Source: Micropepsaceae bacterium
GTDB lineage: Bacteria > Pseudomonadota > Alphaproteobacteria > Micropepsales > Micropepsaceae
Assembly (NCBI GenBank): GCA_025450355.1
Contig: JANWHR010000206.1
Location: forward strand, 1-5,190
DNA: 5,190 nucleotides
Direction of reading: 5' to 3'
Shown: positions 1-5,190 of the stretch, in pieces
Position numbering within the stretch: position 1 is the stretch's first letter
Layout of the letters: every line of letters starts with the position of its first letter
Program-made: the position numbers and the translations under genes
Notes under the pieces: generated by a model
Seen by the model: the letters and a program-made list of their open reading frames with translations, nothing else
Database searches by the model: none
Told to the model about the DNA's origin: nothing

Positions 1-173
1 GCCGCGGCACCGTGAATCAGCGAACCGGTCACGAGCACCTGTTCCGGTGCTGCCTCAGGCGCCGCCTGCGCCGTCATCGGCGGCATCTGCGCCTGTGCGC
101 TCAGCGCAACCCCAAGCGTCAGAAGCGAAGCAGTCCCCATCAATGTCGCAAAACGTGATGCAGTCGGATTCAT
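1..173 (-). CDS. TonB-dependent outer-membrane receptor, N-terminus (partial)
   Basis: Only the first 57 codons plus two bases are in the window; the gene continues past position 1. The ATG at 173-171 starts a protein with a short polar N-terminus, a hydrophobic core (LMGTASLLTLGVALS) and a likely signal-peptidase I site after AQA, near residue 28. A short Pro/Ala-rich linker follows, then EQVLVTGSLIHGAA, which matches the E-x-V-x-V-T-G-S-x-I pattern at the TonB box and start of the plug domain in TonB-dependent receptors. Known members are outer-membrane barrels that import siderophores, cofactors, metals or carbohydrates using TonB energy; the substrate cannot be told from this fragment. 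A strong Shine-Dalgarno sequence supports the start. An overlapping reading frame at 384-55 has no signal peptide and is a shadow. The gene is separated from the upstream cytochrome gene by a terminator, so it is probably its own transcription unit. Confidence 0.82.
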   Translation of the reverse strand, partial: MNPTASRFATLMGTASLLTLGVALSAQAQMPPMTAQAAPEAAPEQVLVTGSLIHGAA

Positions 174-179
174 AATGAA

Positions 180-203
180 CTCCCCCTTGTGCCAATCCGG
201 CAC
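180..203 (-). promoter_or_regulatory. Receptor ribosome binding site with an abutting hairpin
   Basis: Read on the minus strand, AAGGGGGAG (188-180) is a strong Shine-Dalgarno sequence 6 nt before the ATG and fixes the start at 173. Directly upstream, GTGCC (203-199) and GGCAC (193-189) form a perfect 5-bp hairpin with a 5-nt loop that ends at the first base of the Shine-Dalgarno sequence. The site is seen directly. That the hairpin affects ribosome access is an inference. Confidence 0.6.
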
Positions 204-240
204 GTTGCGTGATCCCACCCGATGGATGATCCGCCTCAGG

Positions 241-324
241 CAGCCGATGAACTGTGCAGCCGGCCACCGCGCATGCGGACTCCGGCTGAATCGGCTGAGT
301 GGTGGTTTGAAAAACCCCCTCACT
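241..324 (-). promoter_or_regulatory. Structured leader upstream of the TonB-dependent receptor
   Basis: This stretch folds into nested perfect stems. The outer stem pairs 241-247 (CAGCCGA) with 291-297 (TCGGCTG). The inner stem pairs 257-263 (CAGCCGG) with 282-288 (CCGGCTG). The tip pairs 267-270 (CCGC) with 275-278 (GCGG) around a 4-nt loop. A second hairpin follows, pairing 304-308 with 312-316 and 298-301 with 321-324. All of it lies 68 to 151 nt before the receptor ATG, as expected for a 5' untranslated leader. I could not match it to the B12-box pattern of cobalamin riboswitches, common upstream of such receptors, nor to a TPP or glycine motif. There is no T-run after it on the minus strand, so it is not a simple intrinsic terminator. 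Regulatory function is inferred from structure and position only. Confidence 0.4.
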
Positions 325-510
325 CCGGCGCCCCAATTTCCCAGGCTGCCCGGACGTATCATCCCGTCGAGGGGTATAGTGCACGCTGCAAGATTATCGG
401 AAAGTGACCATAATGTTGTGCGATCGCGGCCTGCGGCTTTTGCGCAACACCCCGCAGAGTCGTGCCAGGCCACTGATTTGCAATTGATTTCCGGCAAAAT
501 GAGAGAGAAC

Positions 511-540
511 TTGGCAATTTATTAGTCAGCTAACTGTAAT
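511..540 (+). promoter_or_regulatory. Possible plus-facing sigma70-type promoter
   Basis: TTGGCA at 511-516 matches the -35 consensus at 5 of 6 positions, and TGTAAT at 535-540 matches the -10 consensus at 5 of 6, with an 18-nt spacer. The surrounding DNA is AT-rich compared with the rest of the window. No plausible plus-strand gene starts downstream: plus-strand frames at 556-921 and 560-1132 begin with TTG, lack a ribosome binding site and run antisense to the cytochrome gene. The element could be chance, could make an antisense or small RNA, or could be left from a lost divergent gene. AT-rich intergenic DNA often gives such matches, so confidence is low. Confidence 0.3.
522..537. promoter_or_regulatory. 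Imperfect MarR-like operator palindrome
   Basis: The half-sites TTAGTCAG (522-529) and CTAACTGT (530-537) form an imperfect 16-bp palindrome, with 5 of 8 positions symmetric. It resembles the TTAGTTAGCTAACTAA type of operator bound by several MarR-family repressors. It lies between the -35 and -10 of the possible plus-facing promoter, the usual position for repression by steric block. No MarR-family gene is in the window. Its relation to the receptor gene at 173, about 350 bp away, is unknown. Confidence 0.35.
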
Positions 541-587
541 AATTTATTCAATTACTTGCTTGTTTGGAAAGCAGCGCCGGGCGCGCC

Positions 588-628
588 AAAACAAATGGGG
601 CGCGACCGAGGTAACCACCCCGCCCCAT
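588..628 (-). terminator. Rho-independent terminator after the cytochrome gene
   Basis: On the minus strand, ATGGGGCG (628-621) pairs perfectly with CGCCCCAT (602-595), an 8-bp stem with an 18-nt loop that itself holds a small GGT/ACC pairing. The T-rich tract TTTGTTTT follows immediately (595-588). The hairpin begins 27 nt after the cytochrome stop codon. This is the expected form and place for an intrinsic terminator ending the pump, propeller and cytochrome group and separating it from the receptor gene. The loop is longer than usual, which lowers the confidence a little. Confidence 0.65.
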
Positions 629-655
629 CGCCGATTGGGGATTCGCAAAACCAGC

Positions 656-1606
656 TCAGGGCGTGCGCGACGCCATATAGCTGGCCAGCGCGATCATGTC
701 GTCCTGGGTCAGTTTGGCAACAACCGGCTCCATCAGCGCAACGGCGTTGCCGGTCCGCGTGCCGTGCTGAATGTCATACAGTTGCCGGAAAATATAGATC
801 GGGGAACGCCCGGCAAGCCCCGGCACATTGCCGACGCCCTTCAGGTCGGCCCCGTGGCAGATCGTGCACTGGATGGTTTTGCCGTTGCCTCCGGTTGCGA
901 CCAGTTGCTCGCCGGTTTTGATGCTGCCCGCCGGCACATAAGCAACAAAACCGGAGTGGGGATCGCGCAGCTTCGCGCTTTCCTCGTTTTCGGGAACTTC
1001 GATGATGCGATGCCCGATCGGCTCCTTCGCCGTTCCTTCGGCGGCAAACCGCATGTTGCCTTCGCCGACATAGGACTTCGGCACCATGTCCGTCTCGACG
1101 ATTTTCGACCAGACGTGCCGCGGCACTTTTGAAAAATACTCGGCGGCCACTTTGACTTCGTCGTCGGTCAACCCCTTGGCGAAATCGATCATGTTCGACG
1201 AACGCCGCGCGACCGAGCTCTTGCGCATCCCGCTGCGGAATTGGCCCAACTGCTCGACAATATAGTCAACCGGCAAACCCGCGATATTGGCCGATTCGGG
1301 GTGGCCATGGCCCGAGGTGAGGTGACACTGGTCGCAGGCATGCACAACCGGCGCCTTCCCATGCGCAACCAGTTGCGGCATCGGCGCATGGTCGTTGGGA
1401 AACCAGTCGGGGGGATCGAAGCTGTTGTCCACGTCCTTCTGCGTGAACGCGAGCGAGCTTCCCGGCACATGCATGGGCTGCCCGGTGTCGGGCGGCGCCT
1501 TGTAGTCCGGCGGCGCCACCGGATAGGCCCAATCCGGCGGCGCATCCGCCGCCATTCCGGCCATCGGCAGCAACACCAGAGCCGACGCGCAAATCCACGC
1601 TTTCAT
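656..1606 (-). CDS. Exported diheme c-type cytochrome (cytochrome c4-like), 316 aa
   Basis: The protein has a signal peptide (MKAWICASALVLLPMAGMA, likely cut near residue 19) and two CXXCH heme-binding motifs: CDQCH at residues 91-95 and CTICH at 247-251. Likely axial methionines are Met139 in SNMIDFAKGLTDDE and Met292 in ALMEPVVAKLT, each followed by the helix typical of cytochrome c domains. Two class I cytochrome c domains in one chain resemble cytochrome c4 and related periplasmic electron carriers; its redox partner is unknown. About 70 residues between the signal peptide and heme 1 are rich in Pro, Asp and Trp (WAYPVAPPDYKAPPD) and lack a heme motif. The ATG at 1606 is chosen because GGGAGGA lies 4 nt upstream and the signal peptide starts there; the frame stays open to 1783, but that extension is repeat-derived and hydrophilic. 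The TGA at 658-656 is followed by a terminator. Heme attachment would need the Ccm machinery, not present here. Confidence 0.92.
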   Translation of the reverse strand: MKAWICASALVLLPMAGMAADAPPDWAYPVAPPDYKAPPDTGQPMHVPGSSLAFTQKDVDNSFDPPDWFPNDHAPMPQLVAHGKAPVVHACDQCHLTSGHGHPESANIAGLPVDYIVEQLGQFRSGMRKSSVARRSSNMIDFAKGLTDDEVKVAAEYFSKVPRHVWSKIVETDMVPKSYVGEGNMRFAAEGTAKEPIGHRIIEVPENEESAKLRDPHSGFVAYVPAGSIKTGEQLVATGGNGKTIQCTICHGADLKGVGNVPGLAGRSPIYIFRQLYDIQHGTRTGNAVALMEPVVAKLTQDDMIALASYMASRTP

Positions 1607-1610
1607 GAAT

Positions 1611-1617
1611 TCCTCCC
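1611..1617 (-). promoter_or_regulatory. Ribosome binding site of the cytochrome gene
   Basis: GGGAGGA (1617-1611, minus strand) lies 4 nt before the ATG at 1606. It decides the start in favour of the signal-peptide methionine over the longer open frame to 1783. The same GGGAGGA core precedes the beta-propeller gene. Confidence 0.8.
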
Positions 1618-1629
1618 GATTGTGTTTCC

Positions 1630-1832
1630 TCCCCCGTTTACGGGGGACTGTCGCGCTTTGCGCGACATCTGTCTGGAATGCGGCGACGCGGGCGCGTCGC
1701 TCGCGGACCGCGAAGCGGTGGAGGGGGCCACTGGCCCAAAGATGTCCAATGATCTCATCACCACTCGTCTTGCGTTGGCGCACAGGCCCCCCTCGTCGGC
1801 TGCGCCGCCACTCCCCCCGTCAACGGGGGGAG
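1630..1832. repeat. Composite palindromic (REP/REPIN-like) intergenic repeat
   Basis: This 203-bp block fills most of the gap between the beta-propeller and cytochrome genes and is packed with perfect hairpins: 1630-1636/1641-1647, 1649-1656/1660-1667 (8 bp, 3-nt loop), 1683-1690/1693-1700 (8 bp), 1701-1705/1709-1713, 1725-1729/1733-1737, 1797-1800/1804-1807 and 1811-1820/1823-1832 (10 bp, 2-nt loop). The two ends carry related palindromes (CCCCCGTTTACGGGGG and CCCCCCGTCAACGGGGGG). Inside, GAGGGGGCC (1721-1729) and GGCCCCCCTC (1785-1794) form an inverted pair, as in paired REP elements. It has no credible coding frame. Its position, starting 14 bp after one stop codon and ending 13 bp before the next Shine-Dalgarno sequence, is typical of extragenic palindromes. 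No T-run follows the hairpins on the minus strand, so it is not an obvious intrinsic terminator. Copies elsewhere in the genome are expected but cannot be seen here. Confidence 0.7.
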
Positions 1833-1846
1833 ACTGCGACGGTGTC

Positions 1847-2848
1847 TCAGGGCGCGGCGACCAGAACGTCATAGCTGGATTGCAGCGCCTGCGGCCGGCC
1901 GCCCGCGGTGGCCGGCGCGCCAAATTTCGCCGCCATCATGTAGATGCGTCCCGTGGACGGATCGATCGTACCCGTGCGCGTGCCCAGCTGCGTCTCCAGA
2001 TGCTGGACAACGGTTGGTTTCGCCGGATTGGCGAAGGAGATGACTTCCAGAATGCCCGGTGTGCGGCACGGAATGAACGCCAGCTTCCGCTGTGCGTCGA
2101 AAATCACCGCGTCGGGCTGATTGGCAATCTTCAGTGACGCCACTTCCTGGCCACTGTCGGCGCGGATCACCTTCGCCGTCCCGTCGCACGCCGAGATCAG
2201 ATAATTGTCGGCCGCGTCATAGGCCTGACCGGTCGGCCCGTCACAATCCTTCAACGTGTAGCGGGTGAGGACCTTTTTGGCTTTCGCATCGATCACCGCG
2301 ATCTGGTTCTTGTCCTCGACATTGACGAAAACCTTGCCCTTTCCGTCTGCGACCGGGAATTCCAGATCGCCGCCGATCGGGATGGTTCCGACCACCTTTT
2401 TTGCCACCGGGTCCACCACGGTCGAATCGCCGCTGTCGTGATTCATGGCGAAAACAAGCTTGGTGGACGGATCATAAGCCGCGCCGTCCGGATTCTTGTC
2501 GCCCTTCAGTGTCGCTTCGACCTTGTCCGCCTTGCCGTCCACGATCAGGATATTCCCGGCGCGCTGGGTGACCACCAGCAAATTTGTTCCCGGTATCGGC
2601 AGCGCGATGTGGCCGCGTTGCGCTGCCTTGATCTCTCCGACCTTGCCCGACTTCACGTCGATCGTGGTGGTGAAATTCGGCCGCGCCATCAGGACCTGAT
2701 TGGTCGCCGGATCAAAGGTTGCGTAGTCGAAGGCGCCATCCTGAACCTTGATGCGGTCCACGATCTTGTATTGCGGCCCCGCGGCGGCAAGAGCCACCGA
2801 AGCGAATGCGACAGAAGCCAGACATGCAGAAACGGAAAGTGCTTTCAC
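1847..2848 (-). CDS. Exported YncE/YVTN-family beta-propeller protein, 333 aa
   Basis: Starting from a GTG at 2848, the protein has a clear signal peptide (MKALSVSACLASVAFASVALA, cut near residue 21). It continues with repeated blade-like units of about 40 residues: strand pairs ending in motifs such as IDVKSGKVGEI (63-73), LIVDGKADKVEATL (101-114), TVVDPVAKKVVGTI (143-156), AVIDAKAKKVLTRY (184-197) and VIRADSGQEVASL (227-239). This V-x-D-x-x-x-x-K-V-x-x pattern is typical of YncE/YVTN beta-propeller proteins, usually periplasmic; their functions are mostly unknown and some bind DNA or ligands. Four Cys are present (9 in the signal peptide; 202, 221, 261). There are no heme motifs or obvious catalytic residues. 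The frame stays open to an ATG at 2923, but the added 25 residues would bury the signal peptide, and GGGAGGA sits 5 nt before the GTG. It lies 84 bp after the pump gene, probably in the same transcript. Confidence 0.88.
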   Translation of the reverse strand: MKALSVSACLASVAFASVALAAAGPQYKIVDRIKVQDGAFDYATFDPATNQVLMARPNFTTTIDVKSGKVGEIKAAQRGHIALPIPGTNLLVVTQRAGNILIVDGKADKVEATLKGDKNPDGAAYDPSTKLVFAMNHDSGDSTVVDPVAKKVVGTIPIGGDLEFPVADGKGKVFVNVEDKNQIAVIDAKAKKVLTRYTLKDCDGPTGQAYDAADNYLISACDGTAKVIRADSGQEVASLKIANQPDAVIFDAQRKLAFIPCRTPGILEVISFANPAKPTVVQHLETQLGTRTGTIDPSTGRIYMMAAKFGAPATAGGRPQALQSSYDVLVAAP

Positions 2849-2850
2849 GA

Positions 2851-2867
2851 GTCTCCTCCCTTGAGAC
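2851..2867 (-). promoter_or_regulatory. Beta-propeller gene ribosome binding site within a small hairpin
   Basis: GGGAGGA (2860-2854, minus strand) precedes the GTG start by 5 nt and decides it. GTCTC (2867-2863) can pair with GAGAC (2855-2851), placing most of the Shine-Dalgarno sequence in the 7-nt loop and its last bases in the stem. The 5-bp stem is weak, so a strong effect on translation is doubtful. Confidence 0.6.
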
Positions 2868-2895
2868 GTCAGCCTGCCATCAGCGATGGCCTGAC
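2868..2895 (-). other. Intercistronic hairpin between pump and beta-propeller genes
   Basis: GCCATC (2876-2881) pairs perfectly with GATGGC (2885-2890) around a 3-nt loop. GTCAG (2868-2872) pairs with CTGAC (2891-2895) outside it, with a 3-nt bulge on one side. There is no T-run, so it is not an intrinsic terminator. It could be an RNA processing or stability element that sets different levels of the two products from one transcript; this is inference. Confidence 0.4.
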
Positions 2896-2932
2896 CAGGT
2901 TCGAATATCCATTCACTCGACAACCGGCCATC

Positions 2933-5190
2933 CTACTCCGCCGGCAATTTCGCAGCTCCAAATACCACGTCTTCCCTGCGCTCCCGCGCCTCCAGGCGGG
3001 TCCACAGCCAAAAGGCGAGCGGCATCACCAGCAGCACCAGCGGCATCTGTACGATCAGCCCGGAAATGATGGCGATCGCAAGCGGCTGTTGCATCTGCGA
3101 GCCCTGGCCCAGCCCCAGCGCAAGGGGCATCAGCGCCAGGATGGCGGCAATGGTCGTCATCGCAATCGGCCGGAACCGGTTGATCCCGGCCTGCACCACC
3201 GCCCGGTCATGCGCCACGCCTTCCCGCGTCAGCAGCTCGTATTCCGAGAAATAGAATATCGCGATTTCGGTCACGATGCCGACGATCATGGTCATTCCCA
3301 TCATCGCCGAGATGTTCAGCTCGACCCCGGTCGCCCACAATCCCATGAACACGGCGCCCAGCGCGCACAGCGGCATGGCGATGATCACGATCGCCATTTT
3401 CATGCTCTCATAGAGATAGAGCAGCAGGAAAAACACCAGCGCCACGGCCGCCGCGAGCACGATCATCAGGCCCCGGAACGCCAGTTGCTGCTGATGGTAA
3501 AGCCCGCCGAGCTGGAAATAAGTCCCCTGCGGGAACAGATCGGATTTGTCCAGCAGCGCCTGAACGTCGGCGGCGGTTGAACCCAGATCGCGCCCGACAA
3601 TGCGCGCCGTTACGGCGACCATCGGCTTCAGATTGTCGCGGTTGATTTCCGGCAGGCCGGTGAGCAGCGTGATGTCCGCAACCCGGCTGAGCGGTACGAA
3701 ATGACCATCCGGTGCTTCGATCCGAAGCGCGCGGAGGTCCGCAGGGGTGGAGCGCAGGTTCTCGGGAATCGTCACCCGGACGTCGATGCTGCGGTCCGCG
3801 TTGTGCAACTGGGTTGCCACCGCGCCGGTGAGATAGGTGTTCACCTGGCTGGTGATCGTGTCCGCGGTCAGGCCCTCGGCGCCTGCTCGCACGGGATCGA
3901 CATGGATGTCGAATGCATCACCCGCGATGACGACGCCGTTTTCGATTTCCGTGACGCCCGGCACCGCCTGGATGGCATTCGCGACTTTCGGTGCGATTTG
4001 CATCAACTGGTTATAATCATCGCCGAAGATCTGCACTTCAATCGGTTGGGGCACCGCGGTGAGATCGCCGATCAGGTCTTCCATCAACTGCGCGGTTTCA
4101 ATGTCGAGACCCGGCACCGCCATCTGCGACCTGGTGCGGATATCGTTCATCACCTCTTCCATCGGACGGCGCGGCAGCGGCTTCAGCCGGATGAAGATGT
4201 CGCCGGTGTTCGGCTCCGTCAGACCGCCGCCCAGCTGCAATCCGGTACGCCGCGAATAGCTGGCGACTTCGGGAACCTGGCTGATGACAGTCTCCACCTG
4301 CCGCAGCATCTTGTCGGTATCCTGCAGCGAGTTTCCCGCCGGCGCGATGTAGTCGAAAACAAATCCGCCTTCATCCATCACCGGAATGAAGCCGGAACCG
4401 ACATTGGTGTAGGCGAGATATCCGACCGCCAGAAATCCCGCGAGGACCGGCAGCACCAGTGGCGGATTCCGCAACAGGCCCTGGAAAATGCCGCGATAGC
4501 CGCGCAGCACGGCCCGGAAGATTGGTCCGTTGTGGTCGCCGGTGCGGTCGTGCTTCACGTTCATGAAGTAATGCGCGAGCAGCGGAATCGCGAAAAACGC
4601 CGCGAGGAAAGACACGACCAGCGACGAGGCGAGCGTCAGCGCCAGTGATTTGAAGAATGCGCCCGTCACGCCGGTGAGGAAAGCCAGTGGGACAAAGATG
4701 ACGGTCGTCGCGGCGGACGAACCGGCCAGCGGCTTGAGGAATTCCCAGGTGGCCGCGCGAATCTCTTCGCGGCCCTTTTCCCCACGGCTGTGAAGCCTTC
4801 GTTCGATCTGCTCGATCATCACGATCGCATCGTCGATGATGAGGCCGATCGCAGCGGCCATGCCGCCCAGCGTCATGATATTGAAGCTCATGCCGAGGAC
4901 GGACAAAAGAAGAACCGTGGTTGACAATACGGCGGGGACGACGATCAGGGTGATGATCGTGATCTTGAAGCTGCGGAGAAATGCCAGCAGCACGAGTCCG
5001 GCGAGAAAAACGCCGATCAGTACCGCTTCAAACACGCTGTTCGCGGACGCCGTGATGAGTTCGCTCTGATCGTACCATTGGCTGATGTTCAGGTCGCGCG
5101 GCAGCTTGCTGCGGTAGCCGTCGATGGTCGCCTTGATCTCCTTGACCATCTCGACCGTGTTGCCGTCCTGCTGCTGCTTCACCTGCAGGA
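2933..5190 (-). CDS. RND-family efflux permease, C-terminal 3/4 (partial, 5' end outside window)
   Basis: The frame is open to the right edge; numbering below starts at the GTG codon at 5182, which is internal (Leu-Gln precede it). About 300 N-terminal residues, including TM1, are missing; RND permeases are usually about 1,040 aa. Visible are eleven of twelve TM segments, near 48-69, 74-96, 100-128, 152-172, 178-205, 240-258, 568-590, 595-617, 622-650, 668-692 and 698-727. The second periplasmic porter loop (about 260-565) includes GSGFIPVMDEGGF and IEVQIFGDDYNQL. TM4 carries GLIIDDAIVMIEQIER with the Asp-Asp pair (117-118) of the AcrB proton relay. In TM10 (VGIVTEIAIF) Glu639 takes the place of AcrB Lys940. 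Such permeases work as trimers in the inner membrane with an adaptor and outer-membrane channel, using proton influx to export drugs, metals or other toxic compounds. Neither partner is in the window; the adaptor probably lies upstream. The substrate is unknown. Confidence 0.93.
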   Translation of the reverse strand, partial: LQVKQQQDGNTVEMVKEIKATIDGYRSKLPRDLNISQWYDQSELITASANSVFEAVLIGVFLAGLVLLAFLRSFKITIITLIVVPAVLSTTVLLLSVLGMSFNIMTLGGMAAAIGLIIDDAIVMIEQIERRLHSRGEKGREEIRAATWEFLKPLAGSSAATTVIFVPLAFLTGVTGAFFKSLALTLASSLVVSFLAAFFAIPLLAHYFMNVKHDRTGDHNGPIFRAVLRGYRGIFQGLLRNPPLVLPVLAGFLAVGYLAYTNVGSGFIPVMDEGGFVFDYIAPAGNSLQDTDKMLRQVETVISQVPEVASYSRRTGLQLGGGLTEPNTGDIFIRLKPLPRRPMEEVMNDIRTRSQMAVPGLDIETAQLMEDLIGDLTAVPQPIEVQIFGDDYNQLMQIAPKVANAIQAVPGVTEIENGVVIAGDAFDIHVDPVRAGAEGLTADTITSQVNTYLTGAVATQLHNADRSIDVRVTIPENLRSTPADLRALRIEAPDGHFVPLSRVADITLLTGLPEINRDNLKPMVAVTARIVGRDLGSTAADVQALLDKSDLFPQGTYFQLGGLYHQQQLAFRGLMIVLAAAVALVFFLLLYLYESMKMAIVIIAMPLCALGAVFMGLWATGVELNISAMMGMTMIVGIVTEIAIFYFSEYELLTREGVAHDRAVVQAGINRFRPIAMTTIAAILALMPLALGLGQGSQMQQPLAIAIISGLIVQMPLVLLVMPLAFWLWTRLEARERREDVVFGAAKLPAE

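Noticed and set aside
174..340. Cobalamin riboswitch upstream of the receptor
   Set aside because: The stretch is structured, but I could not find the conserved B12-box or the GCCACTG-type core, so the class cannot be assigned.
174..510. Minus-strand promoter for the TonB-dependent receptor
   Set aside because: I checked several -10-like sites, including GATAAT near 392-397 and TATACC near 373-378, but none had an acceptable -35 at 16-18 nt.
560..1132. Plus-strand frame downstream of the possible promoter
   Set aside because: It begins with TTG, lacks a ribosome binding site and is antisense to the heme-2 half of the cytochrome, whose minus-strand translation is clearly the real one.
1607..1783. 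N-terminal extension of the cytochrome to an ATG at 1783
   Set aside because: The added 59 residues come from the palindromic repeat, would bury the signal peptide, and a strong Shine-Dalgarno sequence precedes the ATG at 1606.
1605..1923. Small plus and minus frames within the repeat (1605-1874 plus, 1923-1603 minus)
   Set aside because: They are translations of palindromic GC-rich repeat DNA and of the antisense of the propeller 3' end, without ribosome binding sites or recognisable domains.
2849..2923. N-terminal extension of the beta-propeller gene to an ATG at 2923
   Set aside because: It would put 25 hydrophilic residues before the signal peptide and translate through the ribosome binding site and hairpins; the GTG at 2848 is better supported.
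2438..3580. Long plus-strand open frame (380 codons)
   Set aside because: It runs antisense across the beta-propeller 5' end, the intergenic gap and the RND C-terminus. Its product is rich in His, Arg and Gln with no recognisable domain, as expected from the complement of GC-rich coding DNA.
3701..4648. Plus-strand open frame of 315 codons
   Set aside because: Entirely antisense to the RND porter and TM region; low-complexity basic composition and no family resemblance.

Overview
The window is a GC-rich bacterial segment in which every convincing gene lies on the minus strand. The mix of a TonB-dependent receptor, an RND inner-membrane pump, a periplasmic diheme cytochrome c and an exported beta-propeller protein indicates a Gram-negative. 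Codon use, the style of the receptor N-terminus and the GC-rich intergenic palindromes fit an alphaproteobacterium best. That assignment is an inference; nothing in the window fixes the genus.

In the direction of transcription (right to left), the first gene is the 3' three-quarters of an RND efflux permease (5190 to 2933, 5' end outside the window). After an 84-bp gap with two adjacent hairpins comes an exported YncE/YVTN-type beta-propeller protein (2848 to 1847, GTG start). A 240-bp gap filled by a composite palindromic repeat follows, then an exported two-heme c-type cytochrome (1606 to 656). A good intrinsic terminator (628 to 588) closes this group. A 482-bp non-coding region then precedes the first 57 codons of a TonB-dependent outer-membrane receptor (173 to 1, running off the window).

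The non-coding region 174-655 holds the terminator, an imperfect MarR-like palindrome inside a possible plus-facing sigma70-type promoter that has no recognisable plus-strand gene, and a hairpin-rich leader just upstream of the receptor. I found no convincing minus-strand promoter for the receptor there.

The genes are cell-envelope functions: outer-membrane uptake, periplasmic redox and ligand binding, and inner-membrane export. The sequence does not identify a shared substrate. The pump has a Glu at the position of the essential TM10 Lys of AcrB while keeping the Asp-Asp pair of TM4, so it is not a standard AcrB-type pump. No CRISPR array, tRNA, rRNA, transposase or phage gene was seen. I did not find a clearly new multi-gene system; the less explained parts are the regulatory and repeat DNA and the pump's altered proton-relay residue.
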